From assembly GCF_029531655.1 (NCBI RefSeq), contig NZ_JANRMI010000001.1:806001-870000 (forward strand): 64,000 bases of DNA. Direction: 5' to 3'. The position numbers and the translations under genes were made by a program. The notes beneath the pieces are model-generated. The model saw only the letters and a list, made by a program, of their open reading frames with translations. It was not told where the DNA came from and searched no databases. Positions 17,584 through 25,609 of this stretch are shown here, piece after piece. The stretch comes from Bdellovibrio svalbardensis. Its GTDB lineage: Bacteria; Bdellovibrionota; Bdellovibrionia; Bdellovibrionales; Bdellovibrionaceae. The stretch's first letter is position 1. Each line of letters begins with the position of its first letter.

Positions 17584-18192
17584 ATGAGCAAAAACAGCCC
17601 AGAGACTCACAGAAGTGGGGAATCTGAAAAGGTGGTCCTTCCATGGTGGACCTGGGTTGTTCCGTTTTTTGTGCAAATTGGCGGACGTTTTTTAAGTACA
17701 ATTGTCACCATTTCCCCAGGGATCTATCTTTTTTATTTTCCATATCTGATCGGCGTTCCCATGGCCTTGTGGTGGGGCCCTCGAGTTTTTATTGCGGCAT
17801 TTGTCGCCAGTGCAATGGGAGCTCACCTCGCTGGAATTGCTGGTTTTTCTATATTTCTTCTAGCTACCGCCGAACTGTCGAAAATAGCGATGGGCTGGGC
17901 CGCTTGGACGGTTTTCAAAATGGGTCAGCGCGATCTCATTAAAACTAAAAATCTTTTTTGTTGTTGGTTGGCTTGTTTTGCTCTGCCCAATATTTTTGGA
18001 AGTTATGCCGTGATGGCTGTTTTGGCCCTCAATCAGGCCTATCCGGCAAATATGTTCTTTTATCACTATGTAAAAGTGACTTTAATCGATACCCTGATGG
18101 GGCTTTTGGTTAGTTTTCCGCTGTTTATATTTCTTAGTAACAGTTTTTCGCACCGGGGTTGGGCGCAATGGAAAAAGTCACCGTTCCGATAA
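17584..18192 (+). CDS. Integral membrane protein, MASE1-like (copy 1)
   Basis: 202 residues with about five or six membrane helices. The phrases PWWTWVVPFFVQIGG, GIYLFYFPYLIGVPMALWWG and AELSKIAMGWAAW resemble the MASE1 sensor domain found at the N-terminus of some cyclic-di-GMP and kinase proteins, but no output domain follows, so it would be a stand-alone membrane module. It directly follows the coiled-coil gene without a gap and overlaps the next gene, a homologue. Function unknown; the MASE1 resemblance is by eye. Confidence 0.75.
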   Translation: MSKNSPETHRSGESEKVVLPWWTWVVPFFVQIGGRFLSTIVTISPGIYLFYFPYLIGVPMALWWGPRVFIAAFVASAMGAHLAGIAGFSIFLLATAELSKIAMGWAAWTVFKMGQRDLIKTKNLFCCWLACFALPNIFGSYAVMAVLALNQAYPANMFFYHYVKVTLIDTLMGLLVSFPLFIFLSNSFSHRGWAQWKKSPFR

Positions 18193-18776
18193 AGGAAAGT
18201 GCTCTGCCTCGTTGGACGTGGTGGGCACCCTTTTTAATTATCACGATGGCGAAAGTGATTTCGTTGCGCTATTTCATGTCGGATCATGTAGCGTGGATCT
18301 ATTTGCCTTATCTGGTTTCATTGCCCCTCTATTTTTGGTGGGGCGCACGAGTTTACCCACAACACATCGTTGCTGAGATGATGACAGCAAATCTTTATGG
18401 TATTGGCGATGGCATGGTGATTATTTTCTACGGCCTCGCAAATGCCACCAAGGTTTTTATGGGCTATTTGCTTTACAGGCAGATGTGCGCGACACAAGCT
18501 CTGAGATCGAAAAAGGGAATGTGGAATTTCTTTTTCTGGGTGTTATTAATCCAGAATCTTATTGGCAATTTTTTGTTTTTGTCTTCCTACGTGCAAACCG
18601 GCGCATATGGTTCCGAGCTGTTTTGGCGGTTGTACATGATTAATACTTTTAAGGATATTCTCGAAGCCGCGATTCTGATTTACCCATTGTTGATCTTGGC
18701 GACACCGCACTTGCGTCTGCTGGGTTTGGCGCGAAATGACTTTTTGATTGAAGAAGAAATAAAAACAGTCCGCTAA
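18168..18776 (+). CDS. Integral membrane protein, MASE1-like (copy 2)
   Basis: 202 residues from the ATG at 18168, which lies inside the end of copy 1 (25-bp overlap); a TTG nine bases earlier is also possible. It repeats the copy 1 plan: LPRWTWWAPFLIITMAK, WIYLPYLVSLPLYFWWGAR, then a helix pair around ANATKVFMGYLLY, and has no output domain. It is clearly a diverged tandem duplicate. It ends by overlapping the convergent AHSA1 gene by 4 bp. Function unknown. Confidence 0.75.
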   Translation: MEKVTVPIKESALPRWTWWAPFLIITMAKVISLRYFMSDHVAWIYLPYLVSLPLYFWWGARVYPQHIVAEMMTANLYGIGDGMVIIFYGLANATKVFMGYLLYRQMCATQALRSKKGMWNFFFWVLLIQNLIGNFLFLSSYVQTGAYGSELFWRLYMINTFKDILEAAILIYPLLILATPHLRLLGLARNDFLIEEEIKTVR

Positions 18777-19216
18777 AGTTTAGAAATGCGTCTTTCCAAT
18801 TGTTCTAATACTTTCGGCCACGCCTCTTTGTGCTGAAGCATGGATTCCTCATTGGGGAAGCCTGCGTGAGTCAGCAGAACATGGGTGCGTGATTCTTGAG
18901 GAGTCAGCGCCACGGTCACCCAGGTTTCGGCCCCGAGAGTTCCCGTTGTGAGCCAGGTCAGCTCAATCAATTTATTCTTTTCCAATTTAAGAAATCGCCC
19001 ATAGTGAGGGTGCTGTTGGTCTTCATGGCTGACTAAAAAGAAGAAGGGCTCGTTGATTTCAGGCCTCATTAAAGCCGTCTCGGGAGTGGCAAACCAGGCG
19101 TCGATTTGTTGAGTCCAGGCGCGATAGATCGCATCGGGACTTAAATTCATAGTGCGCTCTGTCTGGCAGAACGCGGGTCTTCTTGTGAGATCGGGTTTTG
19201 CAAAGACATGCGCCAT
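18773..19216 (-). CDS. AHSA1/SRPBCC-domain protein
   Basis: 147 residues, a single START-like fold of the activator-of-Hsp90-ATPase homologue (AHSA1) family: TERTMNLSPDAIYRAWT near the start, then GRFLKLEKNKLIELTWLT, TWVTVALTPQ and THVLLTHAGFPNEE, ending in WPKVLEQLERRI. These small cytoplasmic proteins have a ligand-binding cavity, and their ligands are mostly unknown. The first ATG (19216) is kept because relatives carry the same RRPAF-ERT lead. It converges on and overlaps copy 2 of the MASE1-like pair by 4 bp. Confidence 0.8.
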   Translation of the reverse strand: MAHVFAKPDLTRRPAFCQTERTMNLSPDAIYRAWTQQIDAWFATPETALMRPEINEPFFFLVSHEDQQHPHYGRFLKLEKNKLIELTWLTTGTLGAETWVTVALTPQESRTHVLLTHAGFPNEESMLQHKEAWPKVLEQLERRISKL

Positions 19217-19284
19217 ACAACAGAGGCTAAGACTTTGAGTGTTGTATGGTCAATGTCGCCCGAAAACTAACACAGATTTCCTAG

Positions 19285-19908
19285 TTAGTTTTTTTGTAAT
19301 AATAAATAATTGCCGCGATCTTCGTACTTCTTCATAAAAAAGTAGCGTTTGTTGGGATCTTTCATTTTTCTTTCAGCCTGTTTAACAGATAAAGTTACCA
19401 GGCACTTAAGATCCAAACGTTTTTCTTGTTCGCAGGCACTTAATGCCTCGGCATCGTAGCCTGAAAATTCAAGCAGATTTAAAGTGAAATAGGTGCGGCC
19501 GAGTGGCTGAATCACAGAAGGAATATAGGAATTTTTCTCGAGCTCTTGCGCTTCTTCAGGTTTTACTTTCACCCAACACAATTTGCCGCAGTCTTGCAGA
19601 TGCATTTTGTCTGCGGCACGGTGAATGGGTTGTCCCAATAGCTTTTCGGCTTCGATGGCAATTTGTTCGGCGAGCACTTGCAGACGGGAATCCTCTTCGG
19701 GAACTCCGACGATGATCATGTCATGGCTTTGAAAGTCGGGAAAAAGACGGTAGGCCACAGCGTGACTGACGTTGGTGTCGTTGGTGCTGATCTCTGAGGG
19801 TTTGATCAAGGTGTCGGCGCGAAGGCTGACACCTTTCTTAACCAGATAAATCATGGCTCCCATAATGATCAGACTTGCCAGTGATAGCATCGCGATGATT
19901 TTTTTCAC
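19285..19908 (-). CDS. Hypothetical membrane-anchored protein downstream of dsbD
   Basis: 207 residues from a GTG start that follows the dsbD stop after 1 nt. One N-terminal hydrophobic helix (about 4-24, LSLASLIIMGAMIYLV) anchors a periplasmic part. That part holds four cysteines: a close pair in LQDCGKLCWVKVK, then two more in SACEQEKRLDLKCLV, which could be DsbD-dependent disulfides (inference). I do not recognise the family. Tight coupling to dsbD is the only functional hint. Confidence 0.75.
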   Translation of the reverse strand: MKKIIAMLSLASLIIMGAMIYLVKKGVSLRADTLIKPSEISTNDTNVSHAVAYRLFPDFQSHDMIIVGVPEEDSRLQVLAEQIAIEAEKLLGQPIHRAADKMHLQDCGKLCWVKVKPEEAQELEKNSYIPSVIQPLGRTYFTLNLLEFSGYDAEALSACEQEKRLDLKCLVTLSVKQAERKMKDPNKRYFFMKKYEDRGNYLLLQKN

Positions 19909-19909
19909 G

Positions 19910-21718
19910 TTATTTCGCGCCTTTTTCCATCCGAGTTAAAAACGCGTCCGCCTTTTCAAATTGAGTCAGCGTCAAAGCGTCAATCCAAATGCCATTGGAA
20001 TTAATGAAGATCACAGTTGGCAAGCCTTGGATGTTATATTTTTTCTTCAAGGCACGAAGTTGTTCGCTGTCTTTGGTCGCGTCGAACTTCAGCAAAGTGT
20101 AGTTGCCGGCCATGGCGCGAACGCGCACATCAGTGAAGGTTTTCTCTGCAAGTTCATGGCATGCGGCACACCACTCAGCCCAGAAGTCGATGATGACGGG
20201 CTTACGTTCCTTGGTGGCTTGGGCGAGGGCTTCATCGGAGTAGTCCTTCCAATTCAGCATTTGCACCTGATTCAAAGAGTTGTCAGCCATGATGCTGCCG
20301 CGAATATAGGGACGCAAATCAAAGACGGACAAACAAATATATCCGATACCGACGATCAATGTCGCCTGCATCATACCCTTTTGAATGAGGCTGGCAGGAC
20401 CGCGATTTTTAATGTTCATGAAGGCACCATAAACACTCGCAATAATGATCAGGCCGATGCCTAACAAGCCATCGAAAGGACGATCCGGAAGCAGCAGATT
20501 CAAATAGTAATAGAATGCAGAAAGCATCAAGGAGCCGAGCACAAACTTAAAGCCATTCATCCAAGCGCCAGATCGTGGCAGGGCTTTGACCATTTGATTG
20601 GAAAGTCCGAGGACAATGAAAATCAAACCTAAACCCATGGCATAAGTAAAGAGGAAGAAGAAGCCGATGAGCTTATTCTGAGTCGAAGCAACGTAAGTCA
20701 GAATGGCCACTAAGACTGGTCCCACGCAAGGACTTGCAACGATACCAGCGAACAAACCAGTTAGATAAACTCCACCTAAACCTTTGCCGTAAGAACCGTT
20801 GCTGAGTTTGTTGCGTAGAAACGCTGGGACTTGCAAGTCGAACAGGCCGTACATGCTGAGTGCCATCGCCAGGAAGATCAAACAAACAACACCAAGGACA
20901 TAAGGATTGCCCAGGCTAGCTCCAAAGACACCACCGCCAGAGGCTGCGGCGAGACCCAATAACGAGTAGGTCGTCGCAATACCGTGGACATAGACCAAGC
21001 TGGTGATGAAATTCTGCAAACGAGTTTTTTGTTCTGAATGGTTTCCCAAGACGGCGAGGGTGATTGGAATCATCGGGAAGATACAAGGAGTGAAGCTTGT
21101 GAAAACTCCCGCCAGGAAAACGAAGATCAGTCCTGCAAAAATGCTGGAGCCCAGATATTTTTTAAAGTTATGAGTATCAAAGAAACTGCCTTCAGGTGCA
21201 GGAGCACTCTCAGGAGAAGGCGTGGTCAATTGAGATTCACCTTCCACCATCGGAGTAACAATGGGAACGCTCAGAGCTTTGGTCGTCGGGAACAAGCAGA
21301 ATTGATCAGAGCACGCTTGATAAACCAGCTCCAACTTCATCTTGTCATGTTTTTTTAAGAATCGAGTCGGGGCTTCAATGTGTGCCGTTAAGGTCGCTTC
21401 GTGTTGCATGCCACGGCGTTCTCTCTTTGAGAACTTATCAAACCAAGTGGCAATGGGTTCCACTTTTGATGGAGCCACTTTGAAGCCATCCGGTTCAAGA
21501 ATGACCACGCTGAATTTGTCTTCATAGGCATGATATTCCGGAGGAAGTTTCATCTTAATGGTAAGAGTTCCACTTTGACCTGGACTCCACTCATAAGGAA
21601 CAACCTGTGCGGAAGCAATCATGGGATCTGTGTCATTGGGATTTGCTTGCGCCCAAGACGTAAGACTGGAGAAAGTAATAAGCAGGGCCAACAAAAGGTA
21701 ATTTAACGCTGATCTCAT
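19910..21718 (-). CDS. dsbD: Thiol:disulfide interchange protein DsbD
   Basis: 602 residues, the full three-part DsbD layout. A signal peptide (to about 25) is followed by the periplasmic DsbD-alpha domain with the Cys pair in YQACSDQFCLFP (about 134-142), then an eight-helix membrane domain with the two redox cysteines in FTPCIFPMIP and ASPCVGPVL, and finally a thioredoxin-like gamma domain with WAEWCAACHEL. DsbD carries electrons from cytoplasmic thioredoxin through the inner membrane to periplasmic isomerases and cytochrome c maturation. It is transcribed away from motA, with 102 bp between the starts. All expected cysteines are present, so it should be active. Confidence 0.95.
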   Translation of the reverse strand: MRSALNYLLLALLITFSSLTSWAQANPNDTDPMIASAQVVPYEWSPGQSGTLTIKMKLPPEYHAYEDKFSVVILEPDGFKVAPSKVEPIATWFDKFSKRERRGMQHEATLTAHIEAPTRFLKKHDKMKLELVYQACSDQFCLFPTTKALSVPIVTPMVEGESQLTTPSPESAPAPEGSFFDTHNFKKYLGSSIFAGLIFVFLAGVFTSFTPCIFPMIPITLAVLGNHSEQKTRLQNFITSLVYVHGIATTYSLLGLAAASGGGVFGASLGNPYVLGVVCLIFLAMALSMYGLFDLQVPAFLRNKLSNGSYGKGLGGVYLTGLFAGIVASPCVGPVLVAILTYVASTQNKLIGFFFLFTYAMGLGLIFIVLGLSNQMVKALPRSGAWMNGFKFVLGSLMLSAFYYYLNLLLPDRPFDGLLGIGLIIIASVYGAFMNIKNRGPASLIQKGMMQATLIVGIGYICLSVFDLRPYIRGSIMADNSLNQVQMLNWKDYSDEALAQATKERKPVIIDFWAEWCAACHELAEKTFTDVRVRAMAGNYTLLKFDATKDSEQLRALKKKYNIQGLPTVIFINSNGIWIDALTLTQFEKADAFLTRMEKGAK

Positions 21719-21770
21719 ATCCTTTTTCTATTCCCTCTCTCGACTATGGGCAAGATTATTTGCATATGAC

Positions 21771-21798
21771 TCAATACTAGCACGTATCAATCCGATAG
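21771..21798 (+). promoter_or_regulatory. Sigma-28-like promoter upstream of motA
   Basis: TCAA (21771-21774), 16-nt spacer, TCCGATAG (21791-21798), then a 22-nt leader with an AAGAGGT Shine-Dalgarno before the motA ATG at 21821. The CCGATA core matches the boxes ahead of the fibre genes. In many bacteria motAB belongs to the FliA regulon. Confidence 0.45.
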
Positions 21799-21820
21799 AG
21801 ACTCTAAGAGGTCATATCTT

Positions 21821-22690
21821 ATGGGTTTTGTAGGTATATTGATTGTATTTGCGACAGTATTCGGGGGCTATATTGCCGGTCACGGTAAGATGGGCGTCAT
21901 TCTTGAAGCTGCGGTGCTAGAGATGGTGATCATCGGTGGTGCCGCTTTCGGTGCCTATGTGATTGCCAACCCAATGAAGATCGTAAAAATGGGGATTAAG
22001 CTCTCTATTAAGGCGATGACTTCAAAAGGTCCTCAGAAAAAAGACTATGTGGAATTGATGCAGATGCTGTTCCAACTCTTTCAGGTTTTCAGAAAAGAAG
22101 GACCTCAGGGAATTGAGAAGCATATCGAGGAGCCGGAAAAGTCTGACATCTTTAAAGCTTACCCAAGCTTTATGCACAACCATCACGCGGTGGATTTTTT
22201 GTGCGATACGATGAAGGTGACTTTGTCTGCGGAACTTTCTCCTTATGATGTGGATGATTTGTTGGATGCGGATATCAAAGGTATTCATGCCGAGGAACAT
22301 TTGGCGCAACATGCTGTTGCAGCAGTTGCCGGTGGTTTCCCGGGACTAGGGATCGTTGCCGCCGTACTTGGTATCGTTAAAACCATGGGTGTTTTGACGG
22401 CCGGTACAGAAGTGATCGGGGAATACGTAGCCCATGCCCTTGTTGGTACGATGTTAGGGGTATTTTGCGCCTACGGTTTGATTGAACCGACGGCGACAAA
22501 AATGGCTGCGGATATTGAAGCCGAAGGTCGTTACTTACAATGTATTAAAGCAGCCTTGGTGGCATTGCAACGTGGCGCTCCTCCGATAGTTTGTGTGGAG
22601 TACGCACGTCGCTCGATCATGCCTGAAGAGCGCCCGACATTTGCTGAAGTAGATAAGGCAACTAAAGAGATTAAGAAGGCAGCAGCCTAA
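21821..22690 (+). CDS. motA: Flagellar motor stator protein MotA
   Basis: 289 residues with the four-helix MotA plan: two N-terminal helices (GFVGILIVFATVFGGYIAG; AVLEMVIIGGAAFGAYVIA), a cytoplasmic charged loop of about 110 residues that contacts FliG, then two helices (AVAAVAGGFPGLGIVAAVLG; EYVAHALVGTMLGVFCAYG) holding the conserved Pro/Gly residues of the proton channel. It forms the stator with MotB, whose gene follows after 152 bp. Established knowledge: B. bacteriovorus has three motAB pairs; which one this is cannot be told here. Two near-identical small hairpins sit in the gap before motB. Confidence 0.95.
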   Translation: MGFVGILIVFATVFGGYIAGHGKMGVILEAAVLEMVIIGGAAFGAYVIANPMKIVKMGIKLSIKAMTSKGPQKKDYVELMQMLFQLFQVFRKEGPQGIEKHIEEPEKSDIFKAYPSFMHNHHAVDFLCDTMKVTLSAELSPYDVDDLLDADIKGIHAEEHLAQHAVAAVAGGFPGLGIVAAVLGIVKTMGVLTAGTEVIGEYVAHALVGTMLGVFCAYGLIEPTATKMAADIEAEGRYLQCIKAALVALQRGAPPIVCVEYARRSIMPEERPTFAEVDKATKEIKKAAA

Positions 22691-22701
22691 TTTCAGCTTG
22701 C

Positions 22702-22726
22702 CTACACTCCGACTTCGTCGGAGTAG
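22702..22726. repeat. Small palindrome in motA-motB gap, copy 1
   Basis: CTCCGAC-TTCG-TCGGAG stem-loop framed by CTACA and TAGG. Near-identical to 22781-22805. The UUCG-type loop makes a stable RNA hairpin on the motAB transcript. Confidence 0.75.
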
Positions 22727-22780
22727 GGAAGTCTGTACGGGGTAAAAAGCTACGACTGAGTAATAAGAAAAAGTGCTGGT

Positions 22781-22805
22781 CTACACTCCAGCTTCGCTGG
22801 AGTAG
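22781..22805. repeat. Small palindrome in motA-motB gap, copy 2
   Basis: Stem CTCCAGC/GCTGGAG with the same CTACA and TAGG frame as copy 1 but with compensating stem changes, so pairing is kept while sequence differs. It lies 38 bp before the motB start. Confidence 0.75.
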
Positions 22806-22842
22806 GTAGCTTTAACAGAACTGAACGAACGGATTGTGAAGT

Positions 22843-23802
22843 ATGGCAGAGAAAAAACAGACGATCGTAATCAAGAAGATCATCGTCCAAGGCGGTGGTG
22901 GTCACGGGGGCTCCTGGAAAGTGGCTCTTGCAGACTTCATGACGGCCTTGATGGCCTTCTTCCTCGTTATGTGGATCGTAGGACAATCTGATCAGACTAA
23001 AAAAGCGGTCTCAGACTATTTCTCTACGCCGTCCGTAATTGAATATAATTTCCAAAACTTCGGTGCTGAAATCACTCTGGAAAAACTTTTCCTCGACTTG
23101 TTGAACGAGCCGATGAAAGCCTTCCAAAGTTTTATGGAGCCGATTGATAAAACTCCAAATCTTTTAGATATGGGTTCTACCAAAGTGGTTGCGGCCTTTC
23201 TTGCCGATCAGATGAATGATGTGGCAAAGAATGTGGTCGTAACTCCAGAAGGTTTCGACTTCGATATTCCTGATTATATGTTGTTTGAAAGAGGTTCTTC
23301 GCAACCGAACGCGAACTTCGTCAATGTCATGGATCGTATCAAAGGAATCACCACGGGTTTGAAAGATGCGGAAATCAAAGTGACATCTGGTTTGTTTGTG
23401 CAAGCCGTTCCTGATGCCAGTTTGATGACGGCAAATCGCGTCGCTTCTCAACGTTATGATGTGGTTCGCAATAAGATCCTGGCTTCGCTTGAAAGCAGCA
23501 CCGTGAATGTCTCGGGCGGCATCAATGTGAAGGAAAAACGTGGCGAAGTGGATCCAAAGAAGTTGATTGGTTTTATCAGAGTTAAAATTGCGCAAAAAGA
23601 ACTGACTTCGGATGGACGTAAACCTCGTAAGTTGCAAAACTTATTCGGTGAGGCCCGTGTCGACATGTCAGTTTATGATAACTTTGTTCAGCAGATCAGC
23701 ACTCGTCGTAAAGCAGAAGAGCATTCAAAGAAGCCTCTTAGACAGCAAGTGGACGACGAGCTCAAGGAAGAAACTAAAATTCCGTCTTCGCTGACAGAAT
23801 AA
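22843..23802 (+). CDS. motB: Flagellar motor stator protein MotB
   Basis: 319 residues. A short cytoplasmic tail with a Gly-rich stretch leads into one helix, [20 protein letters not shown] (about 25-46), whose Asp is the conserved proton-carrying residue of MotB. The periplasmic half holds an OmpA-type peptidoglycan-binding domain (about 150-260), quite diverged: the usual TDxxG is hard to find, but [15 protein letters not shown] matches the SxxRA-helix region. A charged C-terminal tail follows. The last 29 bp overlap the convergent outer-membrane gene. Only a weak Shine-Dalgarno is seen. Confidence 0.93.
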   Translation: MAEKKQTIVIKKIIVQGGGGHGGSWKVALADFMTALMAFFLVMWIVGQSDQTKKAVSDYFSTPSVIEYNFQNFGAEITLEKLFLDLLNEPMKAFQSFMEPIDKTPNLLDMGSTKVVAAFLADQMNDVAKNVVVTPEGFDFDIPDYMLFERGSSQPNANFVNVMDRIKGITTGLKDAEIKVTSGLFVQAVPDASLMTANRVASQRYDVVRNKILASLESSTVNVSGGINVKEKRGEVDPKKLIGFIRVKIAQKELTSDGRKPRKLQNLFGEARVDMSVYDNFVQQISTRRKAEEHSKKPLRQQVDDELKEETKIPSSLTE

Positions 23803-24454
23803 AGAAAACATCTCCGGCTCCGTTTAGATTTGAACTTGCAGAAGTTCCAGTCACGGAGCCCTCAAAAAAGATCACGCCCCATTTTGTTCCCAAGCCGGTT
23901 TTTAAATCAAAATAAGGATCTAAGGTCGTAACATCGGGAGTATTGTATCCCGCTTCGTTATTCCATTCCCAGCCATTAAAGACATGCGAAAGCAGTCCGA
24001 AAGCATATCGGGACGAAGCATGCTTTGTCCCCTCCCAATTGCTCATGTGATCGTAAAGAACTTTGAAATCTCCAAAGTTCAAATGCAGACCGACAATATT
24101 GCCGTTGCGGTCACCAGCTTTGAAGTACTGACTTTCGCTGTAGGCGATAATGGCATTGGTTGTTGGTGAGAAATTGATTTTCACATCTGCATTGATGCGC
24201 AGGTTGAAGTGGTCATCACTGTTATGGAAGTTGGTGTTGGAACCCCACAAACCCAAACGAAACTGGGGTCCAAAATTAAACCAAAACGATCCCTGCAGGG
24301 CCGGTGATTTGTCGGATTGTGAAAGGCCGTTCTCCACATAATGTGAAAGAAGGCTTACATCGCCCGTCATTTTGAAAGTGGGTGAAGAATTCTCTGCAGC
24401 ATGAGCGCCACAAAGACCGAATAAAATAATGATAAAACCAATGTATCTTCGCAT
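23774..24454 (-). CDS. Outer-membrane beta-barrel, TorF-like putative porin
   Basis: 226 residues. A signal peptide (about 1-20, ending AHA) is followed by alternating aromatic strands: [20 protein letters not shown] near the start, [16 protein letters not shown], and [20 protein letters not shown], ending in a terminal Phe (SAKTEF), the outer-membrane insertion signal. The early [20 protein letters not shown] motif is characteristic of the TorF family (TIGR02001), which has no firm function. It overlaps the end of motB by 29 bp tail to tail. Confidence 0.8.
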   Translation of the reverse strand: MRRYIGFIIILFGLCGAHAAENSSPTFKMTGDVSLLSHYVENGLSQSDKSPALQGSFWFNFGPQFRLGLWGSNTNFHNSDDHFNLRINADVKINFSPTTNAIIAYSESQYFKAGDRNGNIVGLHLNFGDFKVLYDHMSNWEGTKHASSRYAFGLLSHVFNGWEWNNEAGYNTPDVTTLDPYFDLKTGLGTKWGVIFFEGSVTGTSASSNLNGAGDVFFILSAKTEF

Positions 24455-24563
24455 AGATAGTGCTTTTCATTGTGGACCATAGGGTGGGGAAAAACAAAGA
24501 AATCACGAGAAGCCTGTCCGAGGAACTGGACCAAGAGCGGTGGGCAGGGTACTCTGGCGCACT

Positions 24564-25388
24564 ATGAATTTAGATCTGCCACTTAGCGAGTACACATTTA
24601 TTGCATTTGATACCGAAACCAGCGGTGCTTACCCCGTGGGCCATGACATCGTCGAATTTGGAGCGGTGAAATACTTTAAGGGTGAAGAAATCGGTCGGAT
24701 GCAGTTCTTGCTCAAACCTCGTGAGGCGATGACAGATTTTATTATTGGTATTCATGGCATCACCAATGAGATGGTTGCCGATGCTCCTAACATGGGGGCG
24801 AAGGTGGTTGAGATTCATGATTTCTTCAAGGGATGTATTGTGATGGCTCATCACTGTCCTTTTGATTTGGGCTTCTTAACCTTGGAATTTGAGAAAGCGG
24901 GATTGGCGCTTCCTCCGGAGCCTGCGTTATGCACCAGTCTTCTTTCTCGCAAACTGATTCATGGTGTGGATAATCACAAGCTTCAAACTTTGGTGAAACA
25001 TTTGGGCATTGATGGCGGACAAGCGCATCGTGCTTATGATGATGCGAAAGCCTGTTTGATGGTGGGACTTGAGTGCTTCAAGAAGCTAGGCGAAGAAGCT
25101 ACGTTGGCCAAAGCAATCAAAAGCCAGGGCAAGCAATTGTGGTGGAAAGATTATTCACTGTCCGGCAGAAATCCCGTGATCATCACTTTGATTGATGCGA
25201 TTAACACCAAGAAAGATATCGACTTGGTTTATGACGGTGGGTCGACCAAAGGGGAAACGCGCCGTTTGACTCCGATTGGAATTGTGCGAAATCCTGATGG
25301 CGATTATCTTCAAGCCTTTTGTCACAAAGATAAAACGAACAAGCGTTATTATATGTCACGTATCAAAGATGTGGCCGTTGTATTTTAG
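24564..25388 (+). CDS. DEDDh 3'-5' exonuclease with C-terminal WYL-like domain
   Basis: 274 residues from the ATG at 24564 (a GTG at 24540 would add eight). Residues about 8-175 are a DnaQ-type exonuclease with all catalytic positions: FDTETSG (D16, E18), HHCPFDLGFL (Asp of Exo II) and HRAYDDAKAC (His and Asp of Exo III), so the DEDDh class. A linker then leads to a segment of about 70 residues (IDLVYDGGSTKGETRRLTPI, then DYLQAFCHKDKTNKRYYMSRI) resembling a WYL domain, a module that senses nucleic acid or nucleotides in transcription and defence regulators. The fusion suggests a nuclease regulated by or tethered to nucleic acid (inference). It stands alone, 221 bp before lon. Confidence 0.85.
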   Translation: MNLDLPLSEYTFIAFDTETSGAYPVGHDIVEFGAVKYFKGEEIGRMQFLLKPREAMTDFIIGIHGITNEMVADAPNMGAKVVEIHDFFKGCIVMAHHCPFDLGFLTLEFEKAGLALPPEPALCTSLLSRKLIHGVDNHKLQTLVKHLGIDGGQAHRAYDDAKACLMVGLECFKKLGEEATLAKAIKSQGKQLWWKDYSLSGRNPVIITLIDAINTKKDIDLVYDGGSTKGETRRLTPIGIVRNPDGDYLQAFCHKDKTNKRYYMSRIKDVAVVF

Positions 25389-25609
25389 ATTCTCTTAATC
25401 TCGTTGATGGCGCGTCATGCGCCCTCTCTATAATATAGATATCAGATAGAATAGTTAATAGTGAGGTGGCTTCCATTTTTTGAAGTCCCTTGACGAAATG
25501 TTATTCAGCTACATGTTTTACTTGAAGCGATCTCCTGCGTATTTACGCTAGATGCAGCTCTCATGAGATCACTTCTTAATCTCCATAATGGTGGAGGAAA
25601 GGTGTAATC

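Noticed and set aside
25400-25430. Possible terminator after the exonuclease gene
   Set aside because: The stem GGCGC/GCGCC is only 5 bp and no U-run follows.
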